Source: Paracoccaceae bacterium (GTDB taxonomy: Bacteria; Pseudomonadota; Alphaproteobacteria; Rhodobacterales; Rhodobacteraceae). Taken from it: a stretch of DNA of 59,293 nt. The stretch is from assembly GCA_020425085.1 (NCBI GenBank), contig JAGQRW010000003.1:1-59293 (forward strand). The letters run 5' to 3'. Positions within the stretch are counted from its first letter, which is position 1, and each line of letters starts with the position of its first letter. The notes beneath the pieces are model-generated. The model was not told where the DNA came from. It ran no database searches and saw nothing but the letters and a program-made list of their open reading frames with translations. Both the position numbers and the translations under genes were made by a program. This document shows positions 9,750 to 17,221 of this stretch, one piece after another.

Positions 9750-9799
9750 CATCAGGCAAAAGCATGCCTCAGCATTGCGGAAGTTACAATCGTCTGGAA

Positions 9800-9876
<77 letters not shown>

Positions 9877-9975
9877 TTGACGGTGTTCTTGCCGGTTTTC
9901 GGCGGTTGATCAACCCGCAAAACCGGTATTCAGGTCAGAAGTTCATGGTTTATCGCATCGCCCAGACATCCCGCA

Positions 9976-11412
9976 TCAAAGGCTTTCCTGTGCGTTCAGG
10001 CTCATCTGATGTGCGGTTTCGACGCGGCTGGCGTACCAGGCAAGTTTGTCACGTAACGTCACAACACTGCCGATGATGATGATCGACGGTCCTTTCAGCC
10101 CGGCGGCCTCGGCCTGATCGAGAAGGGTGGCGATGGTGCCGACCACAACCCGCTGATTGTCGCGCGTACCGTTGTCGATGATCGCTGCCGGGGTGTTTGG
10201 ATCGACCCCACGCGCCACGATTTCCGGTGCCAGATGGCGCAGTGTTGACAGGCCCATATAAACAGCGATGGTCTGGCGCGGGCGGATCATCACATCCCAA
10301 TCCAGCCCCAGCACCCCCTCCTGGCCATGAGCGGTGATGAACAGGCAGGATTGGGCATGATCCCTGTGGGTCAGCGGAATGCCGGAATATGATGCACAAC
10401 CCGATGCCGCCGTTATCCCCGGCACCACCTGAAACGGGATGTTATGTTCGGCCAGCTTTTCGATTTCCTCACCGCCGCGCCCGAAGATGAAGGGATCCCC
10501 CCCCTTGAGGCGCAACACCCGCTTGCCCTTCAATGCCAGATCCACCATCAACTGGCTGATATCTTCTTGCTGCATGGTGTGATTTTTCGGCTGTTTGCCG
10601 ACATAGATACGTTCCGCATCGCGGCGCATCAGGGCAATGATATCCTCGCCCACCAGCCGGTCATAAAGCACCACATCGGCGCGCTGCATCAGGCGAAGGG
10701 CGCGAAAGGTCAAAAGGTCAGGGTCGCCTGGTCCAGCACCGACAAGATAGACCTCTCCCAACCGCTTGGTGCCGCCGACTTCGGCTTCGGCCAGTTCGTC
10801 CAACAGTGTCGCCTCGGCGGCCTCGGGTGCTCCAGCCAGAAACAGATCACCCACCGGGCCTTCAATGGCGGATTCCCAGAAACGGCGGCGGTCGATGTTT
10901 CGTTTGATCTTTTCGCCCACCCGGTCGCGAAACCGGCCGACGAATTCCGCCAATCGGCCATAAGTGGGCGGCAGCAGGCTTTCGATCCGGGCGCGCAGGA
11001 TACGGGCGATTATCGGTGCGGCACCACCCGATGAAATCGCCACCACCAGCGGCGCGCGATCCACCACCGAAGGCGTGATGAAATCGCAGTATTGGGAAAC
11101 ATCCGCAATATTGGCCAGTACCCGATGTTTCTGCGCTGCGTCATACAACAGACGATCCCGCGCCTCATCCTCAGATGCGCCATATGCGATAACGGCACCT
11201 TTCACGTCGTTTGCGGTCAGAGGCCGGGTATGGTGTGTCAGGTTTTCGTGGTGCCGGAGGGTGTCAAATTCCGGTGATAGCCGCGGATTGAAAACCTCGA
11301 CCAGCGCGCCGGCGGCAAGGGCGCGTTCGGCCCGTCTAGCGGCGATGGTATCGCCACCGTCCACCAGAACGCGTTTTTTGCGGATATCAAGAAAGATCGG
11401 AAGATAGTCCAT
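9976..11412 (-). CDS. cysG: Siroheme synthase CysG (trifunctional)
   Basis: 478 aa from ATG 11412 (MDYLPIFLDIRKKR). N-terminal half: precorrin-2 dehydrogenase/sirohydrochlorin ferrochelatase domain, with NAD-binding VLVDGGDTIAARR, the catalytic region ANIADVSQYCDF and ISSGGAAP. C-terminal half (from about residue 222): uroporphyrinogen-III C-methyltransferase with VYLVGAGPGDPDLLT, VLYDRLV, LKGGDPFIFGRGGEE and VVPGITAA. It makes siroheme from uroporphyrinogen III. Siroheme is the cofactor of DsrAB, and the gene is divergent from dsrA, so it probably serves the Dsr pathway. The usual GGG of the NAD site reads GGD, a small oddity. Confidence 0.94.
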   Translation of the reverse strand: MDYLPIFLDIRKKRVLVDGGDTIAARRAERALAAGALVEVFNPRLSPEFDTLRHHENLTHHTRPLTANDVKGAVIAYGASEDEARDRLLYDAAQKHRVLANIADVSQYCDFITPSVVDRAPLVVAISSGGAAPIIARILRARIESLLPPTYGRLAEFVGRFRDRVGEKIKRNIDRRRFWESAIEGPVGDLFLAGAPEAAEATLLDELAEAEVGGTKRLGEVYLVGAGPGDPDLLTFRALRLMQRADVVLYDRLVGEDIIALMRRDAERIYVGKQPKNHTMQQEDISQLMVDLALKGKRVLRLKGGDPFIFGRGGEEIEKLAEHNIPFQVVPGITAASGCASYSGIPLTHRDHAQSCLFITAHGQEGVLGLDWDVMIRPRQTIAVYMGLSTLRHLAPEIVARGVDPNTPAAIIDNGTRDNQRVVVGTIATLLDQAEAAGLKGPSIIIIGSVVTLRDKLAWYASRVETAHQMSLNAQESL

Positions 11413-11426
11413 TTTCGGCGCAGCTT

Positions 11427-11657
11427 TCAGTTGTCGGCGTCGGATTTGTGGGCCATCGCCCAAGCCTTCAGTTCGGCTGCCAGCAGATCGGCGCTGGCGG
11501 CATCAATGTCGATCTGGGTGATCCTTGTGCCTTCGCGCCAGATCAGTCGCAGCAGGTGCAGGCCGTTTTGGTAATCAACATCCAGCAGGCGAACCCGCCG
11601 CCCGAATGGCAGTTCATGTTCAGCCAACTCGCTTAGCGTGGCGGTGTCGTCAGTCAT
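11427..11657 (-). CDS. Small protein of unknown function, cysG operon
   Basis: 76 aa from ATG 11657 (MTDDTATLSELAEHE). It contains LPFGRRVRLLDVDYQNGLHL, a predicted beta-rich stretch, then a C-terminal amphipathic helix (ASADLLAAELKAWAMAH). It has no cysteine, signal peptide or membrane segment. Its start overlaps the previous gene by 8 nt and its stop lies 14 nt before cysG, so the three genes form one operon. The family is not recognised with confidence; similar short proteins with an LPFG-R motif occur in Rhodobacterales. A role in siroheme or Dsr maturation is only a context guess. Confidence 0.7.
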   Translation of the reverse strand: MTDDTATLSELAEHELPFGRRVRLLDVDYQNGLHLLRLIWREGTRITQIDIDAASADLLAAELKAWAMAHKSDADN

Positions 11658-11847
11658 ACCTTGTTCCCCGCGTGAACGCAGCCTCAAGCCGCCATTCCCA
11701 TTTCCTTGGGGTGTCCCTGTAATCGGGTTTCAAGTCAAACTCCAGAAACATCTGTCCGCTTTCTCCGGCATTGGCGACGAGGCGTTCCAGTTCGTTGAAA
11801 TTTTGCACTTCGGGGTGTTGGATGATCAGATCGCTCAGTTTGGCCAT
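11650..11847 (-). CDS. Small protein of unknown function, first gene of cysG operon
   Basis: 65 aa from ATG 11847, preceded by AGGAACC. The sequence MAKLSDLIIQHPEVQNFNEL begins with a short helix. It ends in a Trp/Arg-rich part (PRKWEWRLEAAFTRGTRYD) likely to form beta strands. It has no cysteine and no export signal. It overlaps the 76-aa gene by 8 nt. I do not recognise it. As the promoter-proximal gene of the operon carrying cysG, and divergent from dsrA, it could be a Dsr accessory factor (inference from position only). Confidence 0.65.
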   Translation of the reverse strand: MAKLSDLIIQHPEVQNFNELERLVANAGESGQMFLEFDLKPDYRDTPRKWEWRLEAAFTRGTRYD

Positions 11848-12299
11848 GGGTCAGGTTCCTTTCAGGCGGGGTCAAAACGGGTTTGGGTGCAGTCGGCCGG
11901 TGTCATTCCGGTTCTGTCCGGCATCCGGGTTACCAGCGTCGTGCGGCAGCTTGCAAAGGTGGCTTGTTCGCTGGTGAAATGAAGCACAAGATTCGGTTCA
12001 GCGCACCCCGCCGCCCGCGCCGAAGGCCGGAAATTCAGTGGATTCGCCGAACGGTTTTGGCAAGATGTTGCCGCGTCCAAAACCCAAGAAGATTTGTCGG
12101 GTTTTTGGCCGCTCCAGACCTGATGATTTTGGTCAGAAATCTGCGACCATCGGTTAACCATATGATTATGCAATGAAAATTTTTTCATGTTTGATGGTTT
12201 CCCTGTTGTGGATGGCCATGGTTTCCAACCAGAACCGCCTTGATCTGCCTTTGCATTTCCTCGCGTTTTTGTCGCAGTCGAAAAAAATGGACGGATGGC

Positions 12300-12327
12300 T
12301 TTACATTCATATATCCTAATATACAAA
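12300..12327 (+). promoter_or_regulatory. Candidate dsrA promoter with ATAT palindrome operator
   Basis: TATAT-CCTA-ATATA (12310-12323) is a perfect 5-bp-arm palindrome. It sits between TTTACA (12300-12305) and TACAAA (12322-12327), which could be -35 and -10 elements 16 nt apart. A similar element, AATAT-AGC-ATATT, lies before dsrE2 at 25381-25393. A SqrR/BigR-type repressor is encoded next to the latter, so both may be its operators. The promoter call is weak; the palindrome is directly visible. Confidence 0.4.
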
Positions 12328-12420
12328 AGTAGAGGTGGAAATAACGATTTGGTTCCAATTACCGCATATTCGGATAGGTTGAAATAACCGCCGGATTTGG
12401 AGGCGAAACAGAACAAGAAA

Positions 12421-12455
12421 GGCTCTTGGCGATCCTTTCCAAGAATAACAGAGCC
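12421..12455 (+). repeat. Inverted repeat in the dsrA leader
   Basis: GGCTC-TTGG (12421-12429) can pair with CCAA(G) at 12439-12443 and GAGCC at 12451-12455, with an asymmetric bulge. It ends 40 nt before the dsrA start codon and could be a 5'-UTR hairpin affecting stability or translation. There is no T run after it. Confidence 0.45.
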
Positions 12456-12494
12456 TGAATGGCCGCCCGATCAAACGCAAGAGGGAGACTTGTC

Positions 12495-13793
12495 ATGAAA
12501 GATGGTGAAACCACCGAAAAAAAGGCACCGGCAAAGCAACATCCAACGCCAATGCTGGATCAGCTTGAAGACGGCCCCTGGCCCAGTTTCGTCACCGGGT
12601 TGAAACGTCTGCGCGACGCCAATGACAAACCTTTCGCGCCCATGGCCAATGATCTTCTCGGTCAGCTCAACCATTCCTATGAGGAACGGCTGGGTTTCTG
12701 GAAGGGCGGCACCGTATCGGTATTCGGCTATGGCGGCGGTATCATCCCTCGGTTTTCCGAGGTGGCGGACAGGTTCCCGGAATCCAAGGAATTTCACACC
12801 CTCAGGGTAATGCCGCCACCGGGATTTCACTATACCACCGATATTCTGCGCAAGCTTTGCGATATCTGGGAAAAACACGGTTCCGGCCTGATCGCCTTTC
12901 ACGGTCAGTCGGGCGATATCATGTTTCAGGGCTGCACTTCCGAGGCGACACAACCGGCGTTTGATGAATTCAACAAGCTTGGATTCGATCTTGGGGGGGC
13001 AGGCCCCTCGCTTCGCACTTCGATGAGCTGTGTCGGTCAGGCGCGTTGCGAACAATCCTGCTATGATGAAGGTAGGGCGCATCGCAGCACCATCAACCGT
13101 TTCCTTGACGAAATGCATCGCCCGGCGCTGCCTTACAAGTTCAAGTTCAAATTCTCGGGCTGCGGCAATGATTGCGTCAATGCCATCCAGCGTTCAGATT
13201 TTGCGGTAATCGGCACTTGGCGCGACGATATCAAGATCAACCAGGATGAGGTAAAAAAACACGTCGCGCGGGTTGGTCGTAAATACACCATCGACACGGT
13301 TGTTTCGATGTGCCCGACCCGTGCCATATCGCTTAACGACGACGACACGCTTGAGATCGACAACAAGTCTTGCGTGCGCTGCATGCATTGTATCAACGTC
13401 ATGACCAAGGCGCTGTCTCCGGGTGACGACAAGGGCGCGTCGATCCTGATTGGCGGCAAGCGTTCGCTCAAGACCGGCGACATGCTGGGGATCATGGTGA
13501 AACCCTTCATCAAGCTGGAAACCGACGAGGATTTCGAGGCGTTGGAAGATTTCGGTGAAACCTGCATCGAATTTTTCGCCGACAACGCGCTGGAACACGA
13601 ACGCATCGGTGAAACCATCGACCGCATCGGCCTGCCCGCGTTTCTAGCCGCCGTCGGGGTCGAGGCTGATCCGAACATGGTGAACCATCCGCGCACCTCG
13701 TCTTTTGTCAGGACCGACGATTTCGATGAGGAAGCGGCGAAATGGTTCGAACGCAAGGCGCATGAGGCGGGTTTGACCGTCGCCTCGGAATAA
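12495..13793 (+). CDS. dsrA: Reverse dissimilatory sulfite reductase, alpha subunit
   Basis: 432 aa. The start is ATG 12495 because GAGGGAG lies 7 nt before it; an in-frame ATG at 12459 has no ribosome site. Siroheme/4Fe-4S ligands: C179, C185 (with C189) and C223, C227 in the SGCGNDC segment. The inserted ferredoxin domain has C273 (MCPTR) and C293, C296, C299 (CVRCMHC). With DsrB it forms the alpha2-beta2 sirohaem enzyme. Because DsrL, DsrEFH and DsrN are co-encoded, it is expected to run oxidatively, releasing sulfite from DsrC-bound sulfur in the cytoplasm. First gene of the dsr operon. Confidence 0.96.
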   Translation: MKDGETTEKKAPAKQHPTPMLDQLEDGPWPSFVTGLKRLRDANDKPFAPMANDLLGQLNHSYEERLGFWKGGTVSVFGYGGGIIPRFSEVADRFPESKEFHTLRVMPPPGFHYTTDILRKLCDIWEKHGSGLIAFHGQSGDIMFQGCTSEATQPAFDEFNKLGFDLGGAGPSLRTSMSCVGQARCEQSCYDEGRAHRSTINRFLDEMHRPALPYKFKFKFSGCGNDCVNAIQRSDFAVIGTWRDDIKINQDEVKKHVARVGRKYTIDTVVSMCPTRAISLNDDDTLEIDNKSCVRCMHCINVMTKALSPGDDKGASILIGGKRSLKTGDMLGIMVKPFIKLETDEDFEALEDFGETCIEFFADNALEHERIGETIDRIGLPAFLAAVGVEADPNMVNHPRTSSFVRTDDFDEEAAKWFERKAHEAGLTVASE

Positions 13794-13846
13794 TCAGCCA
13801 TCAACGGCGCACCGCCGAACCGCGAACGCCGACAGGGAGCCAGAAA

Positions 13847-14935
13847 ATGAACGAAGTAACTGCAAAAGCCAAGCCAAGAACCGCCGATGAAACCGGGGTG
13901 CCGGATCATATCCAGTACATGCATCCGGTTATGGTGGCCAATATGGGCAACTGGGATTATCACGACCGCCCCCGCGCCGGTGTCCTGCGCCACGTATCCA
14001 AAAGCGGGCAGGAGATATTCACGGTTCGCGCCGGCACGCAACGGCAGATGGATGTGTTTACCATCCGCAAGCTTTGTGACATCGGCGACAATTTTGCCGA
14101 TGGGCATGTCAGGTTCACCACCCGTTCAAATATCGAATTCATGGTTGCGGACGAGGCCAAGGTCGAACCCCTGATCGCGGAATTAACCGCCAGCGGTTTC
14201 CCGGTTGGCGGCACTGGTGCATCGGTCTCCATGATCTCCCACACGCAGGGCTGGTTGCACTGCGACATTCCGGGAACGGATGCCTCCGGTGTCGTCAAAT
14301 CCCTGATGGATTACCTGCACAAGGAATTCATCCAGGAAAAGATGCCGAACCGGGTCAGGATCACCACCTCATGTTGTCAGATCAACTGTGGCGGGCAAGG
14401 CGACATTGCCATCAACGTGCAATATACCAAGCCGCCCAAGATCAACCATGATCTGGTGGCCAATGTCTGTGAACGCCCGGCGGTGGTGGCACGTTGCCCG
14501 GTGGCGGCGATCCGGCCTGCCATGGTCAACGGCAAGCCATCGCTTGAGGTGGATGAAAAAAAATGTATCTGCTGCGGTGCCTGCTATCCGCCATGCCCGC
14601 CAATGCAAATCAACGGTGCGGAAAGCACCAAAATCGCCATCTGGGTCGGCGGCAAACATTCCAATGCCCGTTCCAAGCCAACCTTTCACAAGCTGGCGGT
14701 GGCCAACCTGCCGAACAACCCGCCCCACTGGCCCGAAGTTGCGGCGGTGGTGCGTACCATCATCGAGGCCTACAAGAAGGACGCCAAGCATTGGGAACGC
14801 GTCGGTGAATGGATCGAACGGATCGGCTGGAGCCGGTTCTTTGAAATGACCGGGCTGGCCTTTACCAAACACCATCTTGAAACCTGGACTGGTGCGCGCA
14901 AAACGATGAATTCATCCTCGCATATTCATTTCTGA
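13847..14935 (+). CDS. dsrB: Reverse dissimilatory sulfite reductase, beta subunit
   Basis: 362 aa, preceded by CAGGGAG. Sirohaem-cluster ligands lie in RITTSCCQINCGGQG (C176/C177, C181) and in ANVCERP...ARCPVA (C208, C217). The ferredoxin domain has KKCICCGACYPPC (C240, C243, C246, C250). The N-terminal half has the sulfite-reductase fold with TTRSNIEFMV. It partners DsrA. The gap to dsrA is 53 nt and to dsrE 10 nt. An acidic or hydrophobic tail is absent; the C-terminus ends SSSHIHF. Confidence 0.96.
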   Translation: MNEVTAKAKPRTADETGVPDHIQYMHPVMVANMGNWDYHDRPRAGVLRHVSKSGQEIFTVRAGTQRQMDVFTIRKLCDIGDNFADGHVRFTTRSNIEFMVADEAKVEPLIAELTASGFPVGGTGASVSMISHTQGWLHCDIPGTDASGVVKSLMDYLHKEFIQEKMPNRVRITTSCCQINCGGQGDIAINVQYTKPPKINHDLVANVCERPAVVARCPVAAIRPAMVNGKPSLEVDEKKCICCGACYPPCPPMQINGAESTKIAIWVGGKHSNARSKPTFHKLAVANLPNNPPHWPEVAAVVRTIIEAYKKDAKHWERVGEWIERIGWSRFFEMTGLAFTKHHLETWTGARKTMNSSSHIHF

Positions 14936-14945
14936 GGAGAGCGCC

Positions 14946-15338
14946 GTGAAATTCGGAATCGTCGTCAGTGAAGGGCCGTATACCCATCAGGCCTCGGACA
15001 CCGCTTATCATTTCGTCAAGGCGGCGCTGGCTGCCGGTCATGAGGTGCCACGCGTGTTCTTTTATCACGATGGGGTGAATGTCGGCACCCGCCTGTCGAT
15101 CCCGCCGCAGGACGAGCGCAACATCCAGAAAAACTGGACCGCGCTTGGGCAGGAACACGGAATTGATCTGGTGATCTGCATCGCTGCTGCGCAACGACGC
15201 GGCCTGCTGGATGAAAACGAGGCGTCGCGCCAGGGCAAGGACGCCAACAATATCGCCGAGGGTTTCCGTATTTCCGGGCTGGGGCAGTTGATCGAAATGG
15301 GCATCCAGACCGATCGCCTGATGACTTTTGGCGATTAA
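14946..15338 (+). CDS. dsrE: Sulfurtransferase DsrE
   Basis: 130 aa from GTG 14946, with GAGGAGAG upstream. It has the DsrE/TusD fold. The sulfur-binding cysteine is C78 in LVICIAAAQRRG, the same position as the active Cys78 described for Allochromatium DsrE. DsrE2F2H2 is a cytoplasmic hexamer that takes sulfane sulfur from TusA and passes it to DsrC. It is followed by dsrF after 12 nt. Confidence 0.94.
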   Translation: MKFGIVVSEGPYTHQASDTAYHFVKAALAAGHEVPRVFFYHDGVNVGTRLSIPPQDERNIQKNWTALGQEHGIDLVICIAAAQRRGLLDENEASRQGKDANNIAEGFRISGLGQLIEMGIQTDRLMTFGD

Positions 15339-15350
15339 GGGGGCAGGGCA

Positions 15351-15758
15351 ATGAGCGAGATCAAGAAATTCCTCTATGTGAACCGCAAGGCGCCCTATGG
15401 CACGATCTATGCGTTGGAAAGCCTTGAGGTGGTGCTGATCGGTGCTGCGTTTGACCAGGATGTCAGCCTCGCGTTCCTTGATGACGGGGTGTTTCAGTTG
15501 CTGAAAAAACAGGACACTGCCGGGATCGGCGTCAAGAATTTCTCGCCAACCTTCCGCGCCCTTGGGGATTATGACGTGACCAAGTTCTATGTCGAACAGG
15601 AATCCCTGACCGAACGCGGACTGACGGCTGATGATCTTATGGACATCACCTATGAGGATGAAGACGACGATTATGAGGAAAAACCCTCGATCCGCGTTGT
15701 CAACCGCGACGAAATGGCGGCGATCATGGGCGATCAGGACGTGGTTCTGAGTTTCTAG
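15351..15758 (+). CDS. dsrF: DsrF subunit of the DsrEFH sulfurtransferase
   Basis: 135 aa, with GGGGGCAGGG upstream. It has the DsrE/F fold: start SEIKKFLYVNRKAPYGT, then ALESLEVVLIGAAFDQDVSLAFLDDGVF. It has no cysteine, as expected for the structural F subunit. An acidic insert (YEDEDDDYEE, about residues 101-110) is conspicuous. It partners DsrE and DsrH. The gene order E-F-H is the usual one and separates it from the reductive-type systems that lack EFH. Confidence 0.93.
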   Translation: MSEIKKFLYVNRKAPYGTIYALESLEVVLIGAAFDQDVSLAFLDDGVFQLLKKQDTAGIGVKNFSPTFRALGDYDVTKFYVEQESLTERGLTADDLMDITYEDEDDDYEEKPSIRVVNRDEMAAIMGDQDVVLSF

Positions 15759-15767
15759 GGGAAAAAC

Positions 15768-16073
15768 ATGTCAACACTGCACACCGTCAACAAATCACCC
15801 TTTGCCACAACAACGCTAGCAAGTTGCCTGAACCACGCGCTTGAAGGCGATGCGATCCTGCTGATCGAAGACGGTGTTTATGGCGGGGTTGTCGGCACCG
15901 AGTTGGCCAAGGCACTGGCCGCTGCCAAGGGTGTATCGCTTTATGTGCTGTCTGGTGATCTGACCGCACGCGGCATTGATACGGCGCGGCTGGTCAAGGG
16001 AATGAAGCCGATCGACTACGCGGGGTTTGTTGCCCTTGCTACCGAACATGACCGGGCTCAGGCCTGGCTTTGA
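15768..16073 (+). CDS. dsrH: DsrH subunit of the DsrEFH sulfurtransferase
   Basis: 101 aa, a TusB/DsrH-like protein. The conserved Cys20 is in LASCLNHALEGDAILL, the same position as in Allochromatium DsrH. The segment ILLIEDGVYGG is typical of the family. It completes the hexameric EFH complex that interacts with DsrC. GGGGAAAAAC precedes the ATG by a few bases. Confidence 0.93.
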   Translation: MSTLHTVNKSPFATTTLASCLNHALEGDAILLIEDGVYGGVVGTELAKALAAAKGVSLYVLSGDLTARGIDTARLVKGMKPIDYAGFVALATEHDRAQAWL

Positions 16074-16082
16074 TTTCAAAAA

Positions 16083-16097
16083 GATCCGTGGGGGATC
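16083..16097 (+). repeat. Small hairpin before dsrC
   Basis: GATCC (16083-16087) pairs with GGATC (16093-16097) across a 5-nt loop, 22 nt before the dsrC start. It could stabilise a processed dsrC message; DsrC is usually the most abundant Dsr protein. Confidence 0.35.
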
Positions 16098-16118
16098 AAA
16101 AACCGAAAGGAAGCAAAG

Positions 16119-16451
16119 ATGTCTTACCAAGTGAACGGCACCACCGTTGAACATGACGAAGAAGGCTACATCACCACCCTTTCCGACTGGTCGAAAGACC
16201 TGGCCGAGGTGATAGCCAAACAGGAAGATATCAACATGAACGAAGAGCATTGGGAGGTGGTGAACTTCCTGCGCGACTATTACGAGGAATATCAGATCGC
16301 GCCCGCGGTTCGTGTTCTGATCAAGGCAGTCAAGAAAACCATGGGTCCGGAAAAGGGCAACAACAAGTACATGTACGAATTGTTCCCCTATGGCCCGGCC
16401 AAACAGGCCTGCAAGATAGCCGGCCTGCCAAAACCGACCGGTTGCGTCTGA
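16119..16451 (+). CDS. dsrC: Sulfur carrier protein DsrC
   Basis: 110 aa with GAAAGGAAG upstream. The C-terminal arm reads ACKIAGLPKPTGCV: CysB is C98 and CysA is the penultimate C109, 11 residues apart, as needed for the DsrC trisulfide chemistry. The motif LRDYYEEY is typical of DsrC rather than TusE. DsrC takes sulfur from DsrEFH, delivers it to DsrAB, and is thought to be the redox partner of DsrMKJOP. It is followed by dsrM after 39 nt. Confidence 0.96.
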   Translation: MSYQVNGTTVEHDEEGYITTLSDWSKDLAEVIAKQEDINMNEEHWEVVNFLRDYYEEYQIAPAVRVLIKAVKKTMGPEKGNNKYMYELFPYGPAKQACKIAGLPKPTGCV

Positions 16452-16490
16452 CCCGCCAGGGGTTCTGGCCCGCCAAGGGAGGAGTCTGAA

Positions 16491-17213
16491 GTGTTGTCAA
16501 CGCTTTATGCGCTGTTGTATTACTTTGCCACGCTGGTTCTGGTGGCCGGGTTGGCGTTGAAAATCAGACAATATGCCAAGACTCCGGCGCCTCTGAAAAT
16601 CCCGACCACCCCGGCACCCACAACGGGCGGCGGGGTGTTCTGGCGCATGCTGCGTGAACTGGTTTTCTTTGAAAGCCTGTTCAAGTCGAACAAATGGATC
16701 TGGCTGTTTGGCTATCTGTTTCATGTCGGCCTGCTGATCGTTCTGTTGAGGCATTTGCGCTATTTCACCCAGCCCGTTTGGTTTTGGGTTGAGTGGATCC
16801 AGCCATTCGGGGTTTACGCCTCGTTTGCGATGGTGATCGGTCTGGCGGGCCTTTGGGCGCGGCGGTTTCTGGTGGAACGCATTCGCTATATCTCATCACC
16901 TTCCGACCATTTGATGCTGGCGCTGTTGCTGGGTATCGCGATTAGCGGCATGATGATGAAATTCGTTGATGGCACCGATATCGTTGCCGTCAAGGTGTTC
17001 TTTCTTGGGCTGATGCGGTTTCAGATTAATGAACTGCCGACCCAGACGCCGCTGTTGGTGCATCTGGGGCTGGTTGCACTGCTGATGATCATCTTTCCAA
17101 TCTCGAAACTGCTGCATGCGCCGGGGGTGTTTTTCAGCCCGACCCGCAATCAGGTCGATAACCCGCGCGAAAAGCGCCACCTCGCCGCCTGGGCGGCCGA
17201 GTTGGAAAGGTAG
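16491..17213 (+). CDS. dsrM: DsrM membrane cytochrome b subunit
   Basis: 240 aa from GTG 16491, with a strong GGGAGGAG 5 nt before. Five hydrophobic segments (about residues 4-23, 63-84, 98-120, 138-157 and 186-205) match the NarI-like DsrM. Histidines such as those in YLFHVG, LLRHLRY and LLVHLG are candidate haem b ligands. It anchors DsrK in the cytoplasmic membrane and exchanges electrons with the quinone pool. The short gap (8 nt) to dsrK supports translational linkage. Confidence 0.92.
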   Translation: MLSTLYALLYYFATLVLVAGLALKIRQYAKTPAPLKIPTTPAPTTGGGVFWRMLRELVFFESLFKSNKWIWLFGYLFHVGLLIVLLRHLRYFTQPVWFWVEWIQPFGVYASFAMVIGLAGLWARRFLVERIRYISSPSDHLMLALLLGIAISGMMMKFVDGTDIVAVKVFFLGLMRFQINELPTQTPLLVHLGLVALLMIIFPISKLLHAPGVFFSPTRNQVDNPREKRHLAAWAAELER

Positions 17214-17221
17214 GAAAACCG

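Larger units (their letters stand above)
11848..12494. other. Long intergenic region between cysG operon and dsrA
   Basis: About 650 nt with no convincing gene. Open frames in it on either strand lack protein-like sequence. Composition changes from GC-rich to AT-rich at about 12170-12330. The second half holds a candidate operator/promoter and a leader inverted repeat listed separately, plus the near-palindrome ATGAAAATTTTTTCAT around 12173-12188. It must carry the promoters of both divergent operons; a small RNA is possible but not shown. Confidence 0.6.

Noticed and set aside
11862-12416. 184-aa minus-strand and 97-aa plus-strand (11883-12176) open frames in the dsrA upstream region.
   Set aside because: Composition is not protein-like, no ribosome site, and the sequence includes the AT-rich regulatory part.
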